The notes under the pieces: generated by a model
What the model saw: only the letters and a program-made list of their open reading frames with translations
Databases searched by the model: none
What the model was told of the DNA's origin: nothing
Shown: piece by piece, positions 23,624-32,564 of the stretch
Layout of the letters: the number at the start of each line of letters is the position of its first letter
How positions within the stretch are numbered: the stretch's first letter is position 1
Assembly: GCA_031376885.1 (NCBI GenBank)
Contig: JANMEL010000183.1
Coordinates: 1 to 43,311, forward strand
Origin: Chamaesiphon sp031376885
GTDB taxonomy: Bacteria > Cyanobacteriota > Cyanobacteriia > Cyanobacteriales > Chamaesiphonaceae
Length of the DNA: 43,311 bases
Reading direction: 5' to 3'
Program-made: the position numbers and the translations under genes

Positions 23624-26600
23624 TTAATATATAGTAAGGACTAGCCAAGAATCGATAGCTTCTATAACTTTTTTTGCTTGGAATGGTATCAATCTAAATT
23701 TATCCAAAATTAAAGGTTTTAGATTTTGAGTGAAAACTCTCACTCCGTAAGATTTTGGTATAGTTTTTAGCAATTCATGAACTATAACATCACGAGGATC
23801 GATTATTTCAATATTTATTTCAAGATAAAGTTGGTAAAGAAAATCTACTGTGACAGATAAAGCAGATTCAAATGTTGTGTTTGGATTTGCACTTGCTATA
23901 AGTGCCGCCGTATAAATCGGTCGAACTTGCCGATCGCTTAGTTTAACTGCTTCAAGTAAAGTTTTAGCATCTATCATCGTGTAACTATAGCCTCTCTGTG
24001 CAAGTCCAAGAGTTGCTTTTCGATAAAGTGTTTCGTTGACACTTTTTTCGATAAGACAATAGTGCAAGACAACTTGCGTCCAAACTCCCTGTACTCCAAA
24101 TTCTACTCGTGCATACCAACGTAACCATTGGTCGTCAGAATAAAGAATTCGTCCTGATTCGCAAGCAATTAGCATGGTATCTACTAATGGTAAACCAAAC
24201 AGTTCATTAAGCTCAGTTCGCTTATCTTGACTGATATCTAATGCTTTATTGCATGGCAATATAAGACAGTTATCTCGAACCCAATTTAAAATTTGCTCCA
24301 ACTTACTTCTTTGAGCGTTGACAGCTTCTGGAGGGACTTCCTGCATCACACCGTGCCCATCTTTTGCTCCAAATGTCGAAAATCCCTGTGCTTCCCAACC
24401 TTGAGTTTGTTCGATTAATCCTTGAAGTAGATTGAGCGTTGACTGCGCTATTCCTAGTTTTCCGATATTGCTCACCACATCGTCAGCAATGCCTAGAGAA
24501 TGAATCGTGAATAATGAGATAGGATCGATAACAACAAGCGCACCTTTTTTGAGAGTAATTACAGCATCTTCAAATTTCTCATGCTCGAAATTACTCCATG
24601 CGTGAATGCAGGGGGTCGATCCTGATGATAGATCGCCCCAAGTTTCTATAAGATTGCGATGGATCATCTTGGCAACAGTACCAATTGGTACTTTTCCAGA
24701 CGTATAAAGAGATTTGATATTATTAAAGTAGTCTTGTCTTTGTTGTGAGGATGTTATCAGATCTTGTATCCATTCTCCTGAAGTTCGATCGCCATCCATT
24801 GGAATAGTAAGCATTCTGAAATCTTCGACATTTGTTTGAGTCTCTAACAAAGGATGACTCAGTTTAGCTGCGGCAAAGTATTTGTCTGTAATAGCAATTA
24901 TTTTAAAAGAATTTTTACCAAACCCATCATTTGCTATAATAATTTCATCCCCAACTTTTTTACCTATTGTCTTTATATACAGTGCCTGCTCGGAATTCAA
25001 TTCATTTTGAGCGAAAACAGCATCTGCTCGATTTTCGATGATATACCATCGCTCTTTTCCAGGTTTATATTCAATTGCTATCCCACATCCATCTTTAACT
25101 ATATCAAAACTTTCAGGTGGTTTGCTTTTAGTTGCCTCCATGTATGAAACTTGATAGTAGGGATGAACTCTTTCATCATCATATAAATGATGTCTGATCT
25201 CATAGATTACTTCAAGAAAGCTATTTATTCTACCTCTGACTTTATAAAGTAGTGCAAGTTCTCGACCAAAACTAGCATGATTTCCTAAAGAAATAATTTT
25301 TTGAATGTTTGGACATGAATCTAAAAATAGATCTAGTTGCTCGTATCTGCCTGTATAATAATTTATGATTGCCAGTTGCATCAGCATTCTCAAGTTATCA
25401 GGAAATTTAACAAGATAAATATCACAAATTTGACGAGCAGCATCTAAATCGCCGATATTTTGATAAATGTGAACTGCTATGTCATATATCGATGATTGAG
25501 TTGCTTCGGATTGAAATATTAATTCTTTGCTAAGGTCGAGTGCTTTACTATAATCACCAATTCTATGATAAGCAGAAAGTAATTGTCGAGATAGTTTGGT
25601 ATTTAGGGTTAGATTGACAAATTGTTCGTATACTTCAATCGCATCTCGATAGAAACCAAGTGAATATAGTATTGAAGCAAGATTTGCTTTACATACGATA
25701 TTAGTTGTAGAATCAATTGCTACTTTAGCTCGATCGACCAAAAGTGTTATGTCGTCTTTCCGATCGACATAATCATACCACTGAAGTTGAATGATGATAG
25801 TATGAAAGTCTTCAGGATCTTCCTCAATCGCCAGATTAACAACAGTTTCAGCATTTTTCTGATCTCCACATTTCAAGTATAAATCGAATTTTAAACGTCG
25901 AGCTTCTCTCTTTAAATCTTTAAAACTATCTGTTTGTAGAAATCGATCTAATATATCTAGTGCCTCATCCAATCGATCGAGATCTATCAAAGAATCAGCA
26001 GCTAACAATGATGCTTCTGGAGTTTGAGAATTGGATAAAAGTGGTATTAAATAATTTAATGCTTCTTCTTCTTTCCCTTGCTCAGAAGCCAATAGAGCAC
26101 GTTGTTTAATCCACTGATAATTATTCGGCTCTTTCACTAGAATAATATCAAAATCTCGAATGGATTCATCAAATCGTCTTAGTAGTCTTAGCGATCCAGC
26201 CCTATTTACTAAAGCCCCAAATTTTATGCCGAGCAATTCTTTGGGATTTAAGTAATTCCCTTCTAACACCTCATCAAATAACCCGATTGCGCGTTCTAAA
26301 CTACTTTTTTGAGAATCTAGTATTTGTCCCATCGCAATAGCTGAGTATTGCTCGGCTATTGGCTCTAGTAGAGTAACGCCAAGAAAAACTTTAACACCAT
26401 TGAGATTACTACTATTATCGATATCCAGAGCAGTCTGCCAATATTCTACTGCTCGATCGCGCAATCCCCTATTTAAACTTGCTTCTCCTAGTGCAATTAA
26501 AACATCTATAGCTTGATGGTATGCACTGGGAATGGATTCTAATATTGATTCGATCGATTGTTCTAGTGGTGCCACATACACTTGTAATGAATGAGCTAAT

Positions 26601-27796
26601 TCATTACCTGGGTTCTTTTCTAACGCCATCTGGATTTGTACTTTGGCATTAATCAAGTCATTTTGGAAGAAGTAACCTTGGGCTGTACGAGCTAATGCAG
26701 TGTCATCATTGGTATTATACTGGAGAGCTTCTATCAACTTAGCTGCACCATCCAATATTTTTCCAAATCCCAATCGTGCCAATCCAATACAAGTTAGAAT
26801 ACGGTACTTGTGAGAGTCTTCTGCGCTATGCCAGATCTCTTGCTTTAAACTTTCGAGATATTGAATTGCCTCCTCAAATTTCCTTGAATTTAATAATGTC
26901 CTCCCGTCATCGATTCTTCTGTGACGTTCATCAGCCAAGTATTGCTGATTATTACTAAACTCTTCGACAAGCACTTCTCTAAGATTTGCTGATAATGATT
27001 CAGTCGTGTTTTTGGAAAGAACAATAATACCGTCATGTCTTTCAGTAATAGTTGCAATTGTAAATTTAGCTAAAACCTCAAAAGCAAAGGCACTAGCATT
27101 CTGCAAGGCGATCGATCTAGATTCTCTTGAATTAGTTTCTGAGCGATCGATGCAATAAGCTATTCCATGTATAGTTAGTGCTGAAATATTTTGGTTGGCA
27201 TGAACTGCATTTAAGAATCCATGTCCAACTCGATCGATTGCGACTGCATCGTTATAGTTCGAGCGCAGGAAATCTAAAAGACTCGATCGATAGTCGGTGA
27301 TTTCTTTATCTCCTGAAGCGATCGATTCAAGGAAGATTGAGGGATGTGAAGATAATGGATCGGTAGATATTCTTTTCTTCCAGTCATCTTTTTTGCGTTC
27401 CGATTTCGCCCTTTGTTGCAAATTATAGGATGAATTTTTAACTTCTGATCTGGTTAAAAACTTATTCTCTACTTTGCCAGCTTCATAACCATAAACTTTG
27501 GTGGCAACGACAATATCACCTACTGTAACGTCTTTAATCCCTGTTGCTGCGCCAATTAGGAAAATTACATCTGGCTTGAAATGGCTAATTGCCCGTTCTG
27601 TCTCGGCGGCTACATCCGCGTTCTGCTCAGAGACTTCACAGATGGCTACTTCCCAAGATGCTGAATCTTTGACATCGAACTGTCCCAAGTTATAAATTGT
27701 CCCTTGGGGATGTACTTCCTCTTTGAGATTTACTAGATGAGTGGTAACGGCTTGATAGTCTACTTCATGAGTAGTAATGATGACAGCGCGGGGCAT
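23624..27796 (-). CDS. Degenerate nucleoside phosphorylase-TPR-Gre-like-PIN multidomain protein
   Basis: 1390 residues. Residues 1-255 are a PNP/MTAN-type nucleoside phosphorylase fold, close to the one at 27864-29189, but with key motifs altered: GAGN becomes SEQN, VEMEG becomes IDRVG, and RGISD becomes HGIAY. About 290-890 is a long TPR solenoid. About 915-975 reads YIKTIGKKVGDEIIIA, similar to the C-terminal domain of GreA/GreB. About 1085-1300 looks like a PIN nuclease: VVIDPISLF near 1090, LVDTMLIA, and LYSDDQWLRW near 1218, so the acidic residues are present. The TPR-Gre-PIN order matches the PIN-TPR-GreABC arrangement I know from Pfam. Inference: a large sensor/effector whose output is RNA cleavage and whose phosphorylase module binds rather than cleaves nucleotides. 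Confidence 0.75.
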   Translation of the reverse strand: MPRAVIITTHEVDYQAVTTHLVNLKEEVHPQGTIYNLGQFDVKDSASWEVAICEVSEQNADVAAETERAISHFKPDVIFLIGAATGIKDVTVGDIVVATKVYGYEAGKVENKFLTRSEVKNSSYNLQQRAKSERKKDDWKKRISTDPLSSHPSIFLESIASGDKEITDYRSSLLDFLRSNYNDAVAIDRVGHGFLNAVHANQNISALTIHGIAYCIDRSETNSRESRSIALQNASAFAFEVLAKFTIATITERHDGIIVLSKNTTESLSANLREVLVEEFSNNQQYLADERHRRIDDGRTLLNSRKFEEAIQYLESLKQEIWHSAEDSHKYRILTCIGLARLGFGKILDGAAKLIEALQYNTNDDTALARTAQGYFFQNDLINAKVQIQMALEKNPGNELAHSLQVYVAPLEQSIESILESIPSAYHQAIDVLIALGEASLNRGLRDRAVEYWQTALDIDNSSNLNGVKVFLGVTLLEPIAEQYSAIAMGQILDSQKSSLERAIGLFDEVLEGNYLNPKELLGIKFGALVNRAGSLRLLRRFDESIRDFDIILVKEPNNYQWIKQRALLASEQGKEEEALNYLIPLLSNSQTPEASLLAADSLIDLDRLDEALDILDRFLQTDSFKDLKREARRLKFDLYLKCGDQKNAETVVNLAIEEDPEDFHTIIIQLQWYDYVDRKDDITLLVDRAKVAIDSTTNIVCKANLASILYSLGFYRDAIEVYEQFVNLTLNTKLSRQLLSAYHRIGDYSKALDLSKELIFQSEATQSSIYDIAVHIYQNIGDLDAARQICDIYLVKFPDNLRMLMQLAIINYYTGRYEQLDLFLDSCPNIQKIISLGNHASFGRELALLYKVRGRINSFLEVIYEIRHHLYDDERVHPYYQVSYMEATKSKPPESFDIVKDGCGIAIEYKPGKERWYIIENRADAVFAQNELNSEQALYIKTIGKKVGDEIIIANDGFGKNSFKIIAITDKYFAAAKLSHPLLETQTNVEDFRMLTIPMDGDRTSGEWIQDLITSSQQRQDYFNNIKSLYTSGKVPIGTVAKMIHRNLIETWGDLSSGSTPCIHAWSNFEHEKFEDAVITLKKGALVVIDPISLFTIHSLGIADDVVSNIGKLGIAQSTLNLLQGLIEQTQGWEAQGFSTFGAKDGHGVMQEVPPEAVNAQRSKLEQILNWVRDNCLILPCNKALDISQDKRTELNELFGLPLVDTMLIACESGRILYSDDQWLRWYARVEFGVQGVWTQVVLHYCLIEKSVNETLYRKATLGLAQRGYSYTMIDAKTLLEAVKLSDRQVRPIYTAALIASANPNTTFESALSVTVDFLYQLYLEINIEIIDPRDVIVHELLKTIPKSYGVRVFTQNLKPLILDKFRLIPFQAKKVIEAIDSWLVLTIY

Positions 27797-27863
27797 TTAT
27801 TAATACTCTTGTATTGCTTTTTCTTTTATCCTAGCAAATTCTTAGATTGACCGCTCGATCTGC

Positions 27864-29189
27864 CTATTCCTGATCGTTTTGTCCACGATCTCGTATTGGT
27901 AGTTTCTTTAATGTACCCATCGATGGCGCAGGTGTTTCATGTTGATTTGTCAGACGACGGTAGAGCAATTGATAACCGTCCTCTCGATCTAATTTATAAA
28001 TATTGCTACTGCGAAGGGGTATGGGTATGAAACTTTCGTCGTTCGAGTTTAACAATACTGGGATAAACTTTGAGTTGCTGCCCTGGCTGTCGTAAAGTGC
28101 TTGGGTAACAATCGTCCCTTCCCAGGTTGCACCCTTACCTTTGCCACTTTCTTCCTTGCCTCTGAATCTTCGGTGATACTGATCGGTGCAAATAACCAGG
28201 ACAAATCTAGCCTCTTCTATTTCGTCTACCATCCATTTTGCCCATCCTCGATCGGGAGCTGCTTCATATCGATCGAGCCGACAATCAATCCCATCGTCAC
28301 GCAAACGATCGGCTATTGCTAGCACTCGCTCCCTATGCGCTTCAGAGTCGTGGCTATAGCTAATAAATACTTTCGATGGGTTGGATGCAAGATTTAGATC
28401 CTGAGTCGATTTGGGTAGATCGAAAGATTGTGACTGTTGTGCTGTCGTAGCACTATCGACTTGAAATTTAGCTAACATTTCAAAGGCAAAGGCACTAGCA
28501 TGACGGGAGGCTATTTCCTGAGATCCTGCGCCATCCGCCTTTGCTTTTCCGTCAATTAAATCGGAAATTCCCCTAATTACGATCGCCGATACTCGTTGAT
28601 TCGCCCGCGCTGCTTCCAAAAATCCAAATCCTTCCATCTCCACAGCAACAGCATCGCCATAATTCGATCGCAGGAATTGATATACCTCAGATTTGGTTGA
28701 ACCAATCACCTTTTCCCCAGCCGCGATTGGAGCCACAAATACGCGCGGGATTGGTTCGATCGCTGATATGCGTTTTAGCCAGTCACCACTCCTTGCTTCT
28801 GCTCTGGCTCTTTGTTCTAAGCCATAGGCAGCTAAACCGATTTCTGGTCTAGGTTTGAATGTTTCTTCTGCCTTGCCCGATTCGTAACCATAGATTTTTG
28901 TAGAAGCTACTACATCGCCGAGGACGACATCTTTAATTCCTCCAGCTACGCCTACAAACAGAATTACATCAGGGATGAAATACGCGATCGCTCTTTCTGC
29001 TTCTACTGCTGCGCCTGAATTTCCCGCCCCAATTTCTACTATCCCTATTTCCCAGTCTCGCCCTTTAGCTGTAAAGCTGCCTCGTTCGTAAATAGTGCCT
29101 TTATGAGTTTCTTCTTTGAGATTGGTTAGGTGTTGGCGAACTGCAAGATATTCGATCGATAAAGCAGTGAGAATAACAGCACGGGGCAT
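27864..29189 (-). CDS. Nucleoside phosphorylase-SEFIR/TIR fusion protein
   Basis: 441 residues. Residues 1-247 are a nucleoside phosphorylase/MTAN-like domain with intact-looking motifs: GAGN near 53, GVAGGIKD near 80, VEMEGFG (ribose-binding Glu) and RGISDLID (catalytic Asp). Residues about 270-430 are a SEFIR-type TIR with KVFISYSHDSEAHRERVLAI, WAKWM and GATWEGTIVTQALYD. PNP-type effectors in bacterial immunity are known to cleave adenine nucleotides, and TIRs to cleave NAD; having both in one chain suggests a dual nucleotide-depleting enzyme or a TIR gated by nucleotide binding. It is the first gene of the - strand trio; 67 bases separate it from the next gene. Start ATG at 29189. Confidence 0.85.
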   Translation of the reverse strand: MPRAVILTALSIEYLAVRQHLTNLKEETHKGTIYERGSFTAKGRDWEIGIVEIGAGNSGAAVEAERAIAYFIPDVILFVGVAGGIKDVVLGDVVASTKIYGYESGKAEETFKPRPEIGLAAYGLEQRARAEARSGDWLKRISAIEPIPRVFVAPIAAGEKVIGSTKSEVYQFLRSNYGDAVAVEMEGFGFLEAARANQRVSAIVIRGISDLIDGKAKADGAGSQEIASRHASAFAFEMLAKFQVDSATTAQQSQSFDLPKSTQDLNLASNPSKVFISYSHDSEAHRERVLAIADRLRDDGIDCRLDRYEAAPDRGWAKWMVDEIEEARFVLVICTDQYHRRFRGKEESGKGKGATWEGTIVTQALYDSQGSNSKFIPVLLNSNDESFIPIPLRSSNIYKLDREDGYQLLYRRLTNQHETPAPSMGTLKKLPIRDRGQNDQE

Positions 29190-29327
29190 ATAACGGAGTT
29201 AGGTTTCAGGGGGGATATTTTATTGTAGCAAGCTAAAAATCTAGTTCAGATCGAGATTACCGATCGTCCGATAATTAAAGCAATCGTGTTTACTGGATCG
29301 AACTCTGGTTCTAACTTGCTGTGCTTG

Positions 29328-29389
29328 TAACCCAGTTTCAGTCAATACTAGGGATGTCGAACTGAATTTAGTCGATCGGTACTGGGTTA
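29328..29389 (+). promoter_or_regulatory. Nested inverted repeat upstream of the transporter operon
   Basis: TAACCCAGT (29328-29336) pairs with ACTGGGTTA (29381-29389). Directly inside it TTCAGT (29337-29342) pairs with ACTGAA (29361-29366). Together they could form a branched or two-layer RNA stem about 75 bases before the ATG at 29466, or a long operator. It sits in the divergent intergenic region shared with the phosphorylase-TIR gene. No known riboswitch class is recognised. Confidence 0.35.
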
Positions 29390-29465
29390 TAGGTATTCGA
29401 TGGTTTAGATCGATCGATTCCTGTAACCTTATAGATGTATCTCTGGCGGCTTAGTACGCGATCCT

Positions 29466-30335
29466 ATGCAAATACTCATTAATGGACTGATTACTGGTTT
29501 AACACTAGCTGTATTGGCATTAGGATTTACAGTTGTCTACTTACCCCTGCGGGTCTTTTATCTGGCTTTGGGGGCGATTTATACGGCGGTGCCGTTCTTG
29601 GTTTGGGGGATGCTCCAGGCGGGATTGCCTTGGTATGTGGCAAGTATATTGGCAATCGGGGCGGGCATCGGGATTTCATTACTGTGTGAATGGCTCAATC
29701 ATGCGCGGTTGGAGCAGCAGGGGGCAAATTCTGGGGCGCATTTGATTTCATCTTTGGGGATCTACATTATCCTCGTGCAGTTAGTCGCGATCGTTTGGGG
29801 CAATGAGACGAAGGTGTTGCGGGTGGGATTGGATGGGGTAATCCAATTGGGGAGTGTAACGTTGACTTATGCTCAGATTACAGCGGCGATCGTCTCTACA
29901 ATTGCGATCGGATCGTTTTGCTTGTGGTTGCAGTTTACTCAATTGGGGTTACAGTTTCGCGCTGTAGCAGATAATCCCAAAGAGTTTGCGCTGCGGGGTT
30001 ACAACGTGGCTAAATTGCGCTTGTTAGCATTTGGGCTGGCGGGGTTAATGGGTGGGGTGAGTGCGATCTTAGTGGCTTACGATATTGGCTTCGATCCCAA
30101 TGGTGGTTTGACGGCGGTGCTGTTGGCAGTGGTGGCGGCGATTATTGGGGGACAGAGATCGTTTTGGGGGCCGATTTTGGGGGGTATTTTACTGGGGGTG
30201 GTGCGATCTCAAGTTGTCTGGGTGCTATCGGCACGATGGCAGGAGGCGGTGACGTTTGCGATTTTAGCTCTATTTTTATTCGTGCGTCCACAGGGATTAT
30301 TCGGTCAAAAAATGCGCTTGGAGGCGGAAGAATGA
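29466..30335 (+). CDS. livH: Branched-chain amino acid-type ABC transporter permease (LivH-like)
   Basis: 289 residues, almost entirely membrane segments, with the LivH pattern LINGLITGLTLAVLALGFTV at the start and FRAVADNPKEFALRGYNV near 165-180, the cytoplasmic coupling loop. It ends with the permease tail LFLFVRPQGLFGQK. This is one of the two inner-membrane subunits of a HAAT-family uptake system for branched-chain amino acids, amides or urea. Its stop overlaps the livM start (ATGA). First gene of the long + strand operon. The substrate is not deducible, and the RiPP genes downstream leave open whether it imports a peptide-derived ligand. Confidence 0.85.
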   Translation: MQILINGLITGLTLAVLALGFTVVYLPLRVFYLALGAIYTAVPFLVWGMLQAGLPWYVASILAIGAGIGISLLCEWLNHARLEQQGANSGAHLISSLGIYIILVQLVAIVWGNETKVLRVGLDGVIQLGSVTLTYAQITAAIVSTIAIGSFCLWLQFTQLGLQFRAVADNPKEFALRGYNVAKLRLLAFGLAGLMGGVSAILVAYDIGFDPNGGLTAVLLAVVAAIIGGQRSFWGPILGGILLGVVRSQVVWVLSARWQEAVTFAILALFLFVRPQGLFGQKMRLEAEE

Positions 30336-31231
30336 GTTATTTACTGCATCTATTAATCTATCTATCGATTTACGGAATCGTGGCGATGAGTTTGAATTTG
30401 GTCATCGGCTATTGTGGGTTACTAACTTTAGCTCATGCCAGTTATTTTGCGATCGGCAGTTATGTTTACGCGCTGATTACGCTCAAGTTGGGTTGGGACT
30501 TTTTACCAGCGATGGCAGTGGCAGTGATTGTTTCAGCGGTAATGAGTTTGGCTGTGTCTCTTCCAGCTTGGCGGTTTCGGGGCGACTTTTTTGTAATGGT
30601 TTCGCTAGCGGTACAGGCATTATTATTTAGTTTATTTTATAACTGGACATCGACAGCAGCAGAGCCAGGAACGCTACAAAATCTGACGAATGGGCCATTT
30701 GGATTGTCGGGAATCACCAAGCCGAAGCTGTTTGGTTGGCAGTTACAGTCGATCGAGAGTATCGCATTTCTAGCGATCGTTTTGGCGGGGTTATGTGGGT
30801 TGCTGTGTTGGCTATTGGTGAGTTCGCCGTGGGGTAGGTTGTTGCAGGTGATGCGGGATGATGAGTTGGCGGCGAAGGGGTTGGGGAAGAATACTCAATT
30901 GGTGAAGGTACAGGCATTTGCGATCGCTTGTGGGATGGCGGCGGTAGCTGGCACGATTTATGCGTCCTATGTGAGCTATATCGACCCTAGCACAGCTTCT
31001 CTGGATGAATCGGTACTGATGACTTGTATGGTGCTAGTAGGCGGTGTGGGCAATTTTCGGGGGCCATTGGTGGGGGCGTTTTTACTGCTGATGATTCCTG
31101 AGCTATTGCGATTTGCGATGATTCCTGATGCGATCGCGGCTAATTTACGGTTGATTTTATATGGGGTATTGTTGGTAGTGATGATGCACGTTCGTCCTCA
31201 AGGGATTGCTGGGGATTATCGGGTGGATTGA
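30332..31231 (+). CDS. livM: Branched-chain amino acid-type ABC transporter permease (LivM-like)
   Basis: 299 residues from ATG 30332, which overlaps the livH stop by four bases (ATGA), so translation is probably coupled. Features: LNLVIGYCGLLTLAHASYFAIG (a LivM signature, first 20 residues typical), the coupling loop VMRDDELAAKGLGKNTQLVK near 175-195, GGVGNFRGPLVGAF, and HVRPQGIAGDYR at the end. It forms the permease heterodimer with LivH. A longer upstream extension is possible in frame but would run through livH, so the ATGA start is preferred. Confidence 0.85.
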   Translation: MSYLLHLLIYLSIYGIVAMSLNLVIGYCGLLTLAHASYFAIGSYVYALITLKLGWDFLPAMAVAVIVSAVMSLAVSLPAWRFRGDFFVMVSLAVQALLFSLFYNWTSTAAEPGTLQNLTNGPFGLSGITKPKLFGWQLQSIESIAFLAIVLAGLCGLLCWLLVSSPWGRLLQVMRDDELAAKGLGKNTQLVKVQAFAIACGMAAVAGTIYASYVSYIDPSTASLDESVLMTCMVLVGGVGNFRGPLVGAFLLLMIPELLRFAMIPDAIAANLRLILYGVLLVVMMHVRPQGIAGDYRVD

Positions 31232-31295
31232 AGTAGTTCAACCTTGCTGGAATACCAAATGGATTAAAGTGGATATATCTGGGTGAAGGTTGGAC

Positions 31296-32564
31296 ATGCA
31301 AATTAAATCTATCAAAGTTGATAACTTTAAATCTTTAGTTAATTTTGAGCTGCCGTTGGCAAAGTTTAGTTGTCTAGTTGGGCTAAATAGTGCTGGTAAG
31401 TCCACAGTATTGCAGTTTTTTGATTTCTTGTCTCAACAAGCTAGAGGCGATCTGAGCGGTTGGTTGAAAAAGCGACAGTGGGATTCATCTGACCTCAATT
31501 CAAAATTAACTCGTAAGCAAAACATTAGTTTCGAGGTTGTATTGTCTCACAATGGCGTTCATGGAGTTGAAATCGAGTTAATATGGTCTGCAAGTTTCAA
31601 TCGCAAAACTTTACGCTGCACTTCCGAGCAGATAGCTTGTAAAACAATAAAGACAGAAATCATAGTAAAAGGCTTACAATTAAACCTTAATGCGGAGAAT
31701 AAAATACTTCTAAAAGTAGAAGATGGCAACTACTATGTTTGGACTTTAAAGGAAAATATCAGAGAGGTAACAGTTCGTCACAGTTCTCCTTATCTTGTTT
31801 TGACTCAGACAAATGAGATCGTTTTGTCGGGAGAAATTCCATTTGATTATCAAGGATCTGTCATGTCACAGATCAAGGAATCCCAACTGCCCAAAGAATT
31901 ACTCGAACTAAAGAAATTCTTTGTCGATCTACATGCGCTAGATCTTTTAGCTCCAGAACTGCTCAGGCAAAGAACTAGAGATGCAGGTAATAGCTTGGGA
32001 TTAGGTGGTGAAAAGCTATCGGCATTCTTGCATGAGATTGGTGAAGCAAAACGAGTTAGTATTCAGGCAAAACTGGCTAAGATTTATCCACGATTCCGGC
32101 ATCTCGATATATTGTCACTACGTTCTGGTTGGAAAAGTCTCACGGTTCAAGAGCAATTTAATGATACGCTCGTCAAGACGGAGGCTCGACATGTAGCTGA
32201 TGGTTTTCTACGAATGTTGGCAGTTTTTGCTCAACTATCTAAAGAGCAAAGTTTTTTGTTGCTAGATGAAATAGAAAATGGTGTTAATCCAGAACTAATC
32301 GAGTTTTTAGTAGATGAATTGGTAGGAGCTATTCCCCAAGTGCTGATTACTACTCACAGTCCGATGGTTTTAAATTACCTGGAAGATGAAATCGCGATCG
32401 AGGGTGTTATTTATATCTACAAGGGCAAGAATGGAGCAACGCAAGCGATTCGATTGTTCGATATTCCTTCAATGCGTGAAAAACTAACAGTGATGGGGGC
32501 TGGTGAGGTTTATGAAGATACCTTATTAACGCAACTCGATCGAGAAATTACTGGGAGTTTGTAA
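31296..32564 (+). CDS. AAA (OLD/AAA15-like) ATPase
   Basis: 422 residues from ATG 31296; a TTG two codons earlier is less likely. SMC/OLD-like ATPase: Walker A GLNSAGKST at 29-37 following IKVDNFKSL, a signature-like helix ARHVADGFLRML, Walker B SFLLLDEIENGVNPEL, and a conserved LITTHSPMVLNYL switch. No nuclease domain is fused. Its stop overlaps the start of the next gene (TAATG), which encodes a TOPRIM-like protein. This ATPase plus TOPRIM two-gene layout resembles PARIS-, OLD- or Gabija-like antiphage modules. It sits between livM and the transporter ATPase gene, so the pair looks inserted into the transport operon. Confidence 0.8.
   Translation: MQIKSIKVDNFKSLVNFELPLAKFSCLVGLNSAGKSTVLQFFDFLSQQARGDLSGWLKKRQWDSSDLNSKLTRKQNISFEVVLSHNGVHGVEIELIWSASFNRKTLRCTSEQIACKTIKTEIIVKGLQLNLNAENKILLKVEDGNYYVWTLKENIREVTVRHSSPYLVLTQTNEIVLSGEIPFDYQGSVMSQIKESQLPKELLELKKFFVDLHALDLLAPELLRQRTRDAGNSLGLGGEKLSAFLHEIGEAKRVSIQAKLAKIYPRFRHLDILSLRSGWKSLTVQEQFNDTLVKTEARHVADGFLRMLAVFAQLSKEQSFLLLDEIENGVNPELIEFLVDELVGAIPQVLITTHSPMVLNYLEDEIAIEGVIYIYKGKNGATQAIRLFDIPSMREKLTVMGAGEVYEDTLLTQLDREITGSL

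Noticed and set aside
30164..30331. Long N-terminal extension of the LivM-like protein
   Set aside because: It would overlap livH by 170 bases and encodes no transmembrane or family sequence; the ATGA overlap start at 30332 fits.
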